DNA of 64,000 nucleotides from AP-15 sp963703855. GTDB lineage: Bacteria; Pseudomonadota; Alphaproteobacteria; ATCC43930; CGMCC-115725. Made by a program: the position numbers and the translations under genes. The notes beneath the pieces were generated by a model. The model was not told where the DNA came from. It made no database searches and saw only the letters and a list, made by a program, of their open reading frames with translations. The stretch spans positions 208,451-272,450 of the forward strand of contig CAVPFW010000004.1 of NCBI GenBank assembly GCA_963703855.1. The letters are read 5' to 3'. This document shows positions 57,001 through 64,000 of the stretch, piece after piece. Positions within the stretch are counted from its first letter, which is position 1, and the number at the start of each line of letters is the position of its first letter.

Positions 57001-57065
57001 TGGTGCTGGCCTTGCCGGCGGTGTTGGCGCTGACCGTCCCGCCCGCCGCCGGCGACACCGCCTAG
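54018..57065 (+). CDS. RND efflux permease
   Basis: A 1015-residue proton-driven inner-membrane pump with 12 helices and two large periplasmic loops. Helix 4 carries the proton-relay acids in AAAVGLLIDDVIVMVEHIDR; other marks are the helix-1 region AGIYAAFVLPVGLFPQVSFP, GTGFMPVMDEGGFIIDYRAP at the second loop and MGMTMIIGIGTEMAIFYVSE in the C-terminal half. It is closer to the heavy-metal/organic-solvent branches than to AcrB, but the substrate is not assigned. The start is GTG 54018, overlapping the adaptor stop. Its TAG stop shares bases with the stop of the facing amidase (CTAG). Confidence 0.93.
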   Translation: MSLSGWAAAHRRSLLFMVFAMAAAGIYAAFVLPVGLFPQVSFPRVLITLEAGDRPAQQQALLVTRPVEEAVRRVPGVLEIRSQSSRGSSDVSVNFDWGSDMATRTLQIGEAIAQVLPSLPPGTTYLTRRMDPTVFPILAYSLTSPTVPQVALRDLAQYRLVPLLSSIPGVARVSVQGGQQQEFEVYVDPARLQEFGLALSDVAQALRRENVLTAVGRLEDHYKLYLLVSDHTLGGLNQIGRVVVASSPQGVVRVNDVATVTDGVVPEWTRVEADGREAVLLNIYEQPDGNAVAIAAAVRQKLDAFRPQLPPNVAMANWYDQSVLVAQSAASVRDAILIGLGLASLVLLFFLRSWRAMLIAVLIVPATMAGTVLFLSFVGMSFNIMTLGGIAAAVGLLIDDVIVMVEHIDRRARAAAVGDRPVTILAAAREFLTPLTGSSLATVIVFAPLAFLSGVSGAFFKALSLTMGSALVISYLLTAIAVPLLAHLLLRFGDSEAEPEEGRLVRLHGTLVRRLVGAPWLVAIALVPLLALGWIAYRHVGTGFMPVMDEGGFIIDYRAPPGTSLSETNRLVRQVEAILQATPDVTTYSRRTGTSLGSAELIEASEGDFFVRLKASGRRPIDEVMADVRQRIDNQVPGLSIELAQLMEDVIGDLTAVPQPIEIKLSATDPRALMPQARKVAAAIAKVPGVVEVRSGVVLAGDALDIRVDPAKAALEGVDPDAVTGALDAYLGGTVATELPGAYKQVGVRVWLPPDLRRRDNDLPNLPIRALDGHLFPLGRVATITADAGQPQITRDNLAQIVAVTARIEGRDLGSTVADVQRVLDGKGVLGPGATYELGGLYEQQQIAFAGLVKVFLAAVAAELVLLLFLYERFAVPLIIIASSLLATSAVFTALWLTGIELNITALMGMTMIIGIGTEMAIFYVSEYQELSRHMPARQALVEASRNRLRPITMTTLAAILTLLPLALAIGQGSAMQQPLAVAIIAGLVLQFPMVVLALPAVLALTVPPAAGDTA

Positions 57066-58468
57066 GCAGCAAGAGGCGGGCGGCGAATGGGTTGCGTCGT
57101 CTCGAAGGCGCGTGCCGCCTGCAGCACGCGTGCGTCGCCATAGAGCGGGCCGACGATCTGCAAGCCGATCGGCAGCCCGGCGCCGGTCAGGCCGCACGGA
57201 ATGCTCGCCGCCGGCTGCCGGGTCATGTTGAACGGATAGCTGAACGGCGACCAGTCGATCCAATGCCGCTCGGTCGCGGGATCGTTCAAATCGTGCCCGA
57301 CCGGCAAAGCCGGGATCGGCATCGTCGGGGTCAGCAGCAAATCGTAGCGCTGGTGGAAGGCTGCCATGGTCCGGCCGAGCGCATTGCGCACGAGGTCCGC
57401 GCCGACCCAGTCGACGGCGCTGAGCTTGTCGCCGGCCGCCGCCGTCGCCAGCAGACCGGGGTCGACCGATCCTTTTCGCTCGTCCGGGAAGGTTCTGAGG
57501 AGTGATGCGGTGCCGGCTGCCCACAGGGTGAACAGCACGTCGCGCGGCGAGTCGAAGATCCCGTCTACCTGCTCGACGACTGCGCCCAACGCCTCGAACT
57601 GCCGCGCCGCCGCGGCGACTGCGCCGGCGATCTCGGGATCGACCCGCGCATAGCCGAGATTGGGACTGTAGGCGATATGCCAGCCTTTGACGCCGCCGTC
57701 GAGCCCCTGGCCCCAATCGCGCTCCTCGAACGGCAGGGCGTAGGGGTCGCGGTGGTCGGGGCGGCTGAGCACTCCCAGCATCGATGCGGCGTCGGCGACG
57801 GTGCGCGCGATCGGGCCGTGATGCGACAACAGGCCCAGCGGCGATGGCGGATAGGCCGGCACCCGGCCAAAGCTCGGCTTCAGCCCGAAGATTCCGCAGA
57901 ACGCCGATGGGGTGCGGATCGACCCGGCGCCGTCGCTGCCGAGATGCAGGACCCCGATCCCGGCGGATGCCGCGGCCGCGGCCCCGGCGCTGCTGCCGCC
58001 CGAGCTGCGCGACAAATCCCAGGGGTTGCGGGTGATCCCGGTCAACGGGCTGTCGCCCAAGGCCTTCCAGCCGAATTCGGGGGTTGTGGTCTTGCCGAGG
58101 ATGACCGCCCCGGCCTCACGCAGCCGCGCAACCGCCGGCGCATCCTCCGACCAGTCCTGGTCGCGATCGACCAGATGCGACCCGCGCAGGGTCGGAAAAC
58201 CGCGCATCGGCATCAGGTCCTTGATCGTCACCGGCACGCCGTCGAGCGGCCCGACGGGTGCGCCGCGCATCCAGCGCTCTTCGCAGGCGCGGGCCGCCGC
58301 CAGCGCACCATCGCGGTCGACGATGCAGAAGGCATTGAGCTTGGGCTGCAAGGCGTCGAGCCGGTCGAGCAGCACTCCCGTCGCCTCGACCGGCGACAAG
58401 GTGCGCCTACGATAGAGGTCGGTCAGCGCAACCGCCGAAGCATAGGCGATGGTATCGTCGCCCGCCAT
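57062..58468 (-). CDS. Amidase (amidase-signature family)
   Basis: A 468-residue Ser-cisSer-Lys hydrolase acting on amide bonds. The Lys is in GVPVTIKDLMPMRGFPTLRG, the cis-Ser in the signature RSSGGSSAGAAAAASAGIGV, and the nucleophile Ser in LHLGSDGAGSIRTPSAFCGI. The C-terminal MTRQPAASIPCGLTGAGLPI is also typical. This family includes GatA, but the lack of gatB/gatC and its catabolic neighbourhood argue for a stand-alone amidase. It is divergent from an M20-type carbamoylase 64 bases away; together they suggest amide or hydantoin-type nitrogen scavenging. Confidence 0.92.
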   Translation of the reverse strand: MAGDDTIAYASAVALTDLYRRRTLSPVEATGVLLDRLDALQPKLNAFCIVDRDGALAAARACEERWMRGAPVGPLDGVPVTIKDLMPMRGFPTLRGSHLVDRDQDWSEDAPAVARLREAGAVILGKTTTPEFGWKALGDSPLTGITRNPWDLSRSSGGSSAGAAAAASAGIGVLHLGSDGAGSIRTPSAFCGIFGLKPSFGRVPAYPPSPLGLLSHHGPIARTVADAASMLGVLSRPDHRDPYALPFEERDWGQGLDGGVKGWHIAYSPNLGYARVDPEIAGAVAAAARQFEALGAVVEQVDGIFDSPRDVLFTLWAAGTASLLRTFPDERKGSVDPGLLATAAAGDKLSAVDWVGADLVRNALGRTMAAFHQRYDLLLTPTMPIPALPVGHDLNDPATERHWIDWSPFSYPFNMTRQPAASIPCGLTGAGLPIGLQIVGPLYGDARVLQAARAFETTQPIRRPPLAA

Positions 58469-58532
58469 TGCTGCTCCTTCCGGCCCGCGGCCGCCAAGAC
58501 TAGGATCGAGCAGCTAAAACCGCGAGGACGCA

Positions 58533-59777
58533 ATGCGCAACCTGCAAGTCAACGGCGAGCGGCTGTGGGCGAGCCTGATGGAATTGGCGCAGATCGGCGC
58601 TACCGCGAAGGGCGGTGTGTGCCGCCTGGCCGCCGGAGACCTCGACGGCGAAGCCCGCCGGCTGTTCATTTGCTGGTGCGAGGCAGCCGGCTGCACCGTC
58701 GCGGTCGACCGGATCGGCAACATCTTTGCCCGCCGGCCGGGCCGCGATCCGAGTCTGCCGCCGGTAATGGCCGGGAGCCATCTCGATACCCAGCCGACCG
58801 GCGGGCGGTTCGACGGCGCCTATGGCGTCATGGCCGGGCTCGAAATCGTGCGCACCCTCAACGATCTCGGCTACCAGACCGAGGCGCCGATCGAGATCGT
58901 CGCCTGGACCAACGAGGAAGGCTCGCGGTTTTCGCCGGCGATGGTCGGGTCGGGGGTGTTCGCCGGTGTGTTCGATCTCGCCTACGGGCTCGAACGGCCG
59001 GACAACGTCACCGGTGTAACCCTCGGCGCCGAGCTCGAACGAATCGGCTTTGCCGGCCCCGAGCCGGCCGGCGGACACAAGGTCGCGGCCTATTTCGAGG
59101 CGCATATCGAGCAGGGGCCGATCCTCGAAGCCGCCGGCGACACGATCGGCGTCGTCACCGGCGCGCAGGGTCAGCGCTGGTACGAGATCACCGTCACCGG
59201 CCAGGAGGCGCATGCCGGGCCGACGCCGATGGGGCGGCGGCGCGACGCGCTGGTGGGTGCAGCGCGCATGATCGACGCCGTCAACCGCATCGGCCATGCC
59301 CATGCTCCGCACGCCTGCGCCACGGTAGGTTTCGTGCGGGTCAGCCCGAACTCGCGAAACACGATCCCCGGCCATGTCTTCTTCACCGTCGATTTCCGCC
59401 ACCCCGAGGATGCAGTGCTGACCCGGATGGACCGCGAGCTGCGGCAGGCCTGCGACGAAGCGGCAGCCGCCAGCGGCGGGCTCGAGGTCGAGCTCGAGGA
59501 GTTCTGGTATTTCCCGCCGACCGCGTTCGACCCGGCGCTCGTTTCCGCGGTGCGCGATGCCGCCGATGCGCTGGGCCAGCCCCATCAGGACATCGTCAGC
59601 GGCGCGGGCCACGATGCGGTCTACATGGCCCGCGTCGCACCCACGGCGATGGTGTTCGTCCCGTGCGTCGACGGCATCAGCCATAACGAGATCGAGGACG
59701 CCAAGCCTGAAGACCTGACCGCCGGCTGCAACGTGCTCTTGAACGCGCTGCTCGATTCCGCAAATCCCGACAGGTAG
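58533..59777 (+). CDS. M20-family Zn hydrolase, N-carbamoyl-L-amino acid hydrolase/allantoate amidohydrolase type
   Basis: A 414-residue metallo-amidohydrolase. Metal-site segments are MAGSHLDTQPTGGRFDGAYG, AWTNEEGSRFSPAMVGSGVF, AAYFEAHIEQGPILEAAGD and CVDGISHNEIEDAKPEDLTA, in the order and spacing of HyuC/AllC proteins. The dimerisation lid is near TGQEAHAGPTPMGRRRDALV. Substrate (carbamoyl amino acid, allantoate or ureidoglycolate) cannot be set. It is divergent from the amidase. Confidence 0.9.
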   Translation: MRNLQVNGERLWASLMELAQIGATAKGGVCRLAAGDLDGEARRLFICWCEAAGCTVAVDRIGNIFARRPGRDPSLPPVMAGSHLDTQPTGGRFDGAYGVMAGLEIVRTLNDLGYQTEAPIEIVAWTNEEGSRFSPAMVGSGVFAGVFDLAYGLERPDNVTGVTLGAELERIGFAGPEPAGGHKVAAYFEAHIEQGPILEAAGDTIGVVTGAQGQRWYEITVTGQEAHAGPTPMGRRRDALVGAARMIDAVNRIGHAHAPHACATVGFVRVSPNSRNTIPGHVFFTVDFRHPEDAVLTRMDRELRQACDEAAAASGGLEVELEEFWYFPPTAFDPALVSAVRDAADALGQPHQDIVSGAGHDAVYMARVAPTAMVFVPCVDGISHNEIEDAKPEDLTAGCNVLLNALLDSANPDR

Positions 59778-60114
59778 AATGGGTCGAGCGCCAGCGAAAC
59801 CCCTCATCGCTGCCGCAACCGCTCTCTTCGCCGTCTCTCCGGTGTGTCATGGTACAAACCCACCAAGCTGAATTATCGTAGCTGAGCGGATCAAACTGAA
59901 CCGGATCAAAAGACGAGGTCGGTCATACGACGCGCGGGCGCGAACGTTATTGGGCCAATCCCGGAGATCGGAAGGTATATGCCTGAGATATTTGGGACGC
60001 GGTTAGCTCCGTTGAGATTTTATCTGATGCTTTTGACTCGTGCTGAGGTCGTGTCCCGCGGGGTCGGCCACCTGTGCGCGGGGCGCCGCAAAGAACAAGC
60101 GGGGAGGATGTGAC
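59778..60114. other. Gene-free region with the leader of a transporter operon
   Basis: No coding frame is credible. The composition drops in G+C around 59860-60060, consistent with promoters. A strong RBS, GGGGAGG at 60101-60107, sits seven bases before the ATG of the next gene. Confidence 0.5.
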
Positions 60115-61200
60115 ATGAAGGGACGCTTACGCGGCATCGTCGCTTCGGTGGCGGCGGGGTTGCCGCGGCGCGCGGTGATCCGCGGGTGGCGGCGGGGCCG
60201 GTGGCGGCGGCGCTGATGGCGGCCGCCGGCGGCGCGCGGGCGGCGGATGAGGGGCCGTTTCCGTCGCATCCGCGGTGGAAATTCGTGTTCGTCAACCACG
60301 TGACCACCGGCCCCTTTTTCGTGCCCTGCCAGTACGGCATCCGCGATGCCTGCGCGCTCCTCGGCTGCGACTATCAGTGGACCGGCTCGGAAACCTCCGA
60401 CGTGGCGCAGATGGTCAACGCGATGAATACCGCGATCGCCGGCAAGGTAGACGGGATCGCGATGTGATCGTCGACCCCAGAGGTTTCGACCGGCCGATCG
60501 GGCGCGCGCTCGACGCCGGCATCCCGGTGTTCAGCTACAACGCCGATGCGCCGCATGGCAGCGGCAACCGGCGGCTCGCCTATATCGGCCAGGATCTGTT
60601 CCTGTCCGGGCAGCCGATGGGGGAGCGCATCGTCAGACGGTCGGCTCCGGCGAGGTCGCGATTTTCATCGCCACCCCCGGCCAGCTCAATTTGCAGCCGC
60701 GAGTTGATGGCGCGATGGACGCGATCAAGAAATCGGGGGCGAAGATCGAGGCGACGATGATCGCCACCGATCCGACGGTAAACGTCGCGCTGTCGAAGAT
60801 CCGCGCCTATTACCTGGGCCACCCGGAGGTGCGCGGGATGTTCGGCACCGGCGGCAGCGACTCGATGAATACCGGCCTGATCATGCGCCAGTACGATCTG
60901 CCGAAGAAGGGCGTGCATGGCGGCGGGTTCGATCTCTTGCCGCGCTCGCTCGAGGCGGTGCATGACGGGTTCCTCGACTTCGTGATCGACCAGCAGCCTT
61001 ATCTGCAGGGCTTCTATACGGTCATGGAAATGTTCGCCTACAAGGTTTCGGGCGGGCTCGTCGGTCCGGCCGACATCAACACCGGCCTCAAATTCGTCAC
61101 CAAGGACAGCGTGCAGCCCTATCTCGATACCAAGACGCGCTACGAAGGCAGCGCTGCGACAGCGCAGATCGTTCCGCACAGCGGCCCGATTGGCCGGTGA
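60115..61200 (+). pseudogene. Sugar-type ABC transporter binding protein with three frameshifts
   Basis: The ribose/xylose-type periplasmic binding protein starts ATG 60115, with a twin-arginine-like signal (RRAVIRG, then AAGPVAAALMAAAGGARAAD). The mature part reads KFVFVNHVTTGPFFVPCQYG and VAQMVNAMNTAIAGKVDGIA, then VDPRGFDRPIGRALDAGIPV with FSYNADAPHGSGNRRLAYIG, then GSGEVAIFIATPGQLNLQPR and MFGTGGSDSMNTGLIMRQYD to the end. The three segments are in different frames; one base is missing at about 60183, 60466 and 60634. Reconstructed length is about 362 residues. It overlaps the permease by four bases. Confidence 0.8.
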
Positions 61201-62202
61201 CCCTGCCGCCGCAGATTGCGGACCGGGCTGCCCTCCCGCGCCGCGGCATCGTTCGGCAGGCTCATGATTTCGTATTGCGGCCGGAGGCGAGCGTCATCGT
61301 CGTGTCGGTGGCGCTCGTCGCCTATTTCGAGCTGGCCAACGCCAATTTCCTGACCAACGACAATCTGCAGACGGTGTCGCAGTTCGTTGCGGCACCGGTG
61401 ATCATCGCCTGCGGCGAGATCATGCTGCTGATCTGCCGCGAAATCGACCTGTCGGTCGGTCAGGTGTTCGCGCTCGCCCCGTTCATCATGGAGCAGGCGC
61501 AGGCCATCGGGCTGCCGGTGGTCGCGGCGATCGCGGTGGCGCTCGCGGCGAGCGCGCTGATCGGGCTCGTAATCGGGCTGATCACGATCGGGCTCAAGGT
61601 GCCGTCGTTCATCACCACGCTCGGCATGCTGTTTCTCGTAACCGGGGTGACCCTGAGATCTCGCGGGGCTTTCCGGCCAATACGCCGGGCGGCCCTGTCT
61701 TGACCGGGGTCATGGGGGAATGGGGCTATTCGGAGATCGTCTGGGCGTTCCTCATCGTGGCGGTGATGCATGTCGTGCTGCGCCACACCCGCTGGGGCCT
61801 GCACACGATCGCCACCGGCGGCAACATCGTCGCCGCCGCCGAGGCCGGGATCGCCATCAACCGCATCAAGATCGGCAATTTCGTCCTCACCAGCACATTG
61901 GGCGGGTTCACCGGCCTGTTGGAGGCGTTCCGCGTCGGCTCGACCGATCCGCTCGCGGGCGGCAGCAACATCATGTTCCTCGGCGTCGCCTCCGGGTGAT
62001 CGGCGGCACCGCGATCGCCGGCGGCGCCGGCACGATCGTCGGCGGGCTGGTCGGCGGCATCATGCTCGGCGTGCTGCAGGACGGGTTCACCCTGCAAGGG
62101 ATCAACGCCTTCACCTTCGACATCATCATCGGTGCTGCGATCCTGATCGCGATGGTGGCGAACATCCATCTGGCACGGTTGCGCGGCGGCGGTGGCGGAT
62201 GA
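61197..62202 (+). pseudogene. Sugar ABC transporter permease (RbsC type) with two frameshifts
   Basis: A polytopic permease. The first frame reads VIVVSVALVAYFELANANFL, VIIACGEIMLLICREIDLSV and LKVPSFITTLGMLFLVTGVT; the second EWGYSEIVWAFLIVAVMHVV and GWGLHTIATGGN-like segments through GGSNIMFLGVAS; the third VIGGTAIAGGAGTIVGGLVG and INAFTFDIIIGAAILIAMVA. The family motif EIDLSVG and the GGT-IAGG loop are RbsC-like. One base is missing at about 61656 (after GTGACCCTGA) and one at about 61994. It overlaps the binding-protein and ATPase genes by four bases each. Confidence 0.8.
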
Positions 62203-62977
62203 GCGGCGGGATCGACGCGGTCGGGGACGAAGCTATCCGGGCCGAAAAATTGGTCAAGGTGTTCGGCAACATCACCGCCCTCGCCGGGGTGCCGCTGACG
62301 GTCGCGCGGGGCGAGACGCTCGGCATCCTCGGCGACAACGGCGCCGGCAAATCGACCCTGATCAAGATCCTGACCGGCTATCACCAGCCCGATGCGGGGC
62401 AGGTGTTCGTCGACGGCAGGCCGGTCGAGCTCGCCTCAGTCGACGACGCCCGGGCATTCGGCATCGAATGCGTCTATCAGGACCTGGCCTTGGTCAACGG
62501 CCTCAGCATCTACCACAACATGTTTTTGAACCGCGAATTGCTGCGCCGGTGGCCCTTGCGGCTGCTGGACCATCGCAAATGCGGCGGCGCGCGGCCGAGG
62601 CATTGGCGGAAATCGGGGTCGACGTGCCCTCGGTCGAGCTCCCGGCCGGCATGCTCTCGGGCGGGCAGCGCCAGGCGATCGCGGTGGCGCGCGCGGTCTA
62701 TTCGCAGGCCCGCATCCTGCTGCTCGACGAGCCGCTCGCGGCGATGGGCGCGCGCGAGGCGCGGCTGATCATCGGGCTGATCGAGCGGCTCAAGGAGCGC
62801 GGCGACATCGCCATCGTGATGATCGCGCACAATTACGCTCAGACCTTGGAGATCTGCGACCGAGTGATGCTGATGCAGCACGGCGAGGTCACCTTCGAAA
62901 GCCGGGCCGCGACCACCTCGGCCGAGGAGCTGTTGGACATCGTCCGCCGCGAATACCGCGCCGTCCGCACCGGGTGA
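62199..62977 (+). CDS. Sugar ABC transporter ATP-binding protein, with a frameshift
   Basis: A single-domain ATPase of about 259 residues. The Walker A is LGILGDNGAGKSTLIKILTG, the Q-loop IECVYQDLALVNGLSIYHNM; after HRK the frame breaks in an A run at about 62575-62577, where one base is missing. It resumes RRRAAEALAEIGVDVPSVEL, the signature LSGGQRQAIAVARAVYSQAR, Walker B ILLLDEPLAAMG and the H-loop IVMIAHNYAQTLEICDRVML. A one-domain ATPase is found in rhizopine- and some sugar-type importers, not in RbsA, which has two. The ATG overlaps the permease stop (ATGA). Confidence 0.85.
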
Positions 62978-63345
62978 CCCGCGGCGGTTTTCCGGAGCCG
63001 CAGAGTGAAGAATTCCGAACAAGGGCAGTCGCGGCCGGACCGCGCGAGATTTGCATCGCGGAGCCCGTCCTCGGGCCGGCTTCGGGCCGGACCCGGAGGC
63101 TCGCAATGACAGATTGTGGTTGTCATTGCTGGAGAACGTAAGATTGCGTTACGTGCAGCGATGATAGTGAAGGTTGTCATTTCGAGGAGCCGCTCGGCGA
63201 CGAAGCAATCTCGGCGGCAGTTTCAGCGGCCTTCCCGCGGGCAGTCCCCGCCGAACTCCATTGCCGAATTAGCGCCGGCCCAGCGAATTGGCGATTGGTG
63301 TCGGAAGCATTATGCTGGCCGCAGCGACCATCACAGGAGCAACCG
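62978..63345. repeat. Intergenic region with dispersed palindromic repeats
   Basis: No gene is seen. The arms GCAATGAC (63103-63110) and GTCATTGC (63122-63129) are perfect complements, and the words GTCATTTCGAGGAGC and GACGAAGCAATCTCGGCGG at about 63176-63220 match the family of the 35190-35255 palindrome. These are remnants of extragenic repeats. RBS AGGAG at 63335-63339 belongs to the next gene. Confidence 0.6.
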
Positions 63346-64000
63346 ATGACCGATGGGGCGACGATGGTGGCGCTCGGCGAGGACTATCCCGAGTTGCGTG
63401 AATTGGTGCGCAGGATCTGCGAGCGCTATCCCGGCGAGTATCTGGCGCAAGCTGGAGGCCGCGCAGGCCTATCCGACCGCGATTCGAGGAATTGACCGAA
63501 GGCCGGATTTCTCGCCTCCCTGATCCCCGAGGAGTATGGCGGCTCGGGATTGCCGCTGCGCGCCGCCGCGGTGATCCTCGAGAAGATCAACGCGTCGGGC
63601 TGCACCGTCGAGCCAAGGCCACGCCCAGATGTACATCATGGGCACCTTGCTGCGTCACGGCAGCGCCGAGCAGAAGGAGCGCTATCTGCCCAAGATCGCG
63701 TCCGGCGAATTGCGCTTGCAGGCTTTTGGCGTGACCGAGCCGACGACCGGGTCCGACACGACCAAGCTCAAGACTGGGGCGGTGCGCGAAGGCAACCACT
63801 ATGTCGTCAACGGGCAGAAGGTGTGGACCTCGCGCGCCCGGCATTCCGATCTGATGCTGCTGCTGGCGCGGACGACCCCTGTCGATCAGGTCAAGCGGCG
63901 CACCGACGGGCTGTCGGTGTTTCTGATCGATTTACGCGAGAACGTCGGTTCTCGGGATCGAGATCCGCCCGATCGAGGCGATGATCAACCACAACACCAC
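63346..64000 (+). pseudogene. Acyl-CoA dehydrogenase, 3' partial, with several frameshifts
   Basis: The start is ATG 63346 (MTDGATMVALGEDYPELREL) with a good RBS. The protein then jumps frame at about 63442, 63510, 63615 and 63945. Pieces in order are YPGEY, WRKLEAAQAYPTA, EELTE, LASLIPEEYGGSGLPLRAAA, VILEKINASGC, HAQMYIMGTLLRHGSAEQKE, RYLPKIASGELRLQAFGVTE with PTTGSDTTKLKTGAVREG (the FAD-binding TEP-T-GSD motif), then VVNGQKVWTSRARHSDLMLL and IEIRPIEAMINHNTT. This is the middle of the FAD-dependent enzyme family that oxidises acyl-CoA. The C-terminus lies beyond the window. Confidence 0.8.

Noticed and set aside
54513..57716. Very long open frame antisense to the RND pump (over 1000 codons)
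   Set aside because: It is a high-GC shadow with Arg/Asp/Gln/His-rich, featureless sequence and no RBS; the sense strand encodes a complete RND permease.
57062..58468. GatA subunit of the Glu-tRNA(Gln) amidotransferase
   Set aside because: No gatB or gatC is adjacent and the neighbours are catabolic; a stand-alone amidase fits better.

Overview
This is a roughly 65-70 % G+C bacterial chromosome segment, most likely from an alphaproteobacterium. The pointers are the three-subunit pyridine nucleotide transhydrogenase (pntAA-pntAB-pntB, as in Rhodospirillum), COQ9-family and UbiX proteins for ubiquinone, two small DUF465 genes, a CIRCE-controlled groESL operon, an ECF sigma/anti-sigma pair next to an OmpR-type two-component system, and dispersed intergenic palindromes of the kind common in Rhizobiales and Rhodospirillales. 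I cannot place it to genus. No rRNA, tRNA, IS element or CRISPR array was recognised.

Layout. 1-6 kb: a partial membrane protein, an MFS carrier, glutathione synthetase, a SirB1-like protein and an alpha/beta hydrolase. 6-8.2 kb: groES-groEL behind a perfectly placed CIRCE element, closed by a strong terminator. 8.3-10.1 kb: a secreted beta-propeller dehydrogenase-like protein. 10.6-15.1 kb: housekeeping genes (DUF465, ubiX, purE-purK, COQ9 family, peptide deformylase, rpsU). 15.6-20.5 kb: a periplasmic TPR protein and the pnt operon. 20.9-24.5 kb: ECF sigma factor, anti-sigma factor, response regulator and sensor kinase, a compact regulatory block. 24.7-29 kb: a mitochondrial-type aconitase, a branched-chain amino-acid-type binding protein and the remnant of another binding protein. 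29-33.6 kb: a type III polyketide synthase cluster (PKS, ICMT-like methyltransferase, MFS exporter, P450) whose first three genes overlap by 4 bases. 34-38 kb: amidohydrolase, GMC oxidoreductase and a lower-GC SGNH hydrolase. 38-46.4 kb: a cobalamin (B12) block (cobK, cbiG-cobJ, cobI, cobG-cobH, cobL, cbiD) with a cobalamin riboswitch ahead of cobG. It mixes oxygen-dependent CobG with CbiG and CbiD, which are usually linked to the anaerobic route. 46.4-49.3 kb: remnants and broken genes (a nuclease-like N-terminus fused to cbiD, an MmgE/PrpD gene, a beheaded PEP-CTERM protein). 49.4-57 kb: a two-component system divergent from a tripartite RND efflux operon. 57-59.8 kb: an amidase and an M20-type carbamoylase. 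60-64 kb: a sugar-type ABC transporter and an acyl-CoA dehydrogenase, all frameshifted.

A thread through the window is single-base indels in otherwise conserved genes (gshB, acn, amidohydrolase, cobK, mmgE/prpD, probably cobG and the sigma factor), rising to about ten in the last 4 kb. Most fall in short G/C or A runs, so assembly or consensus error is at least as likely as gene decay. Coordinates of these genes are given for the reconstructed gene, with the break point stated.
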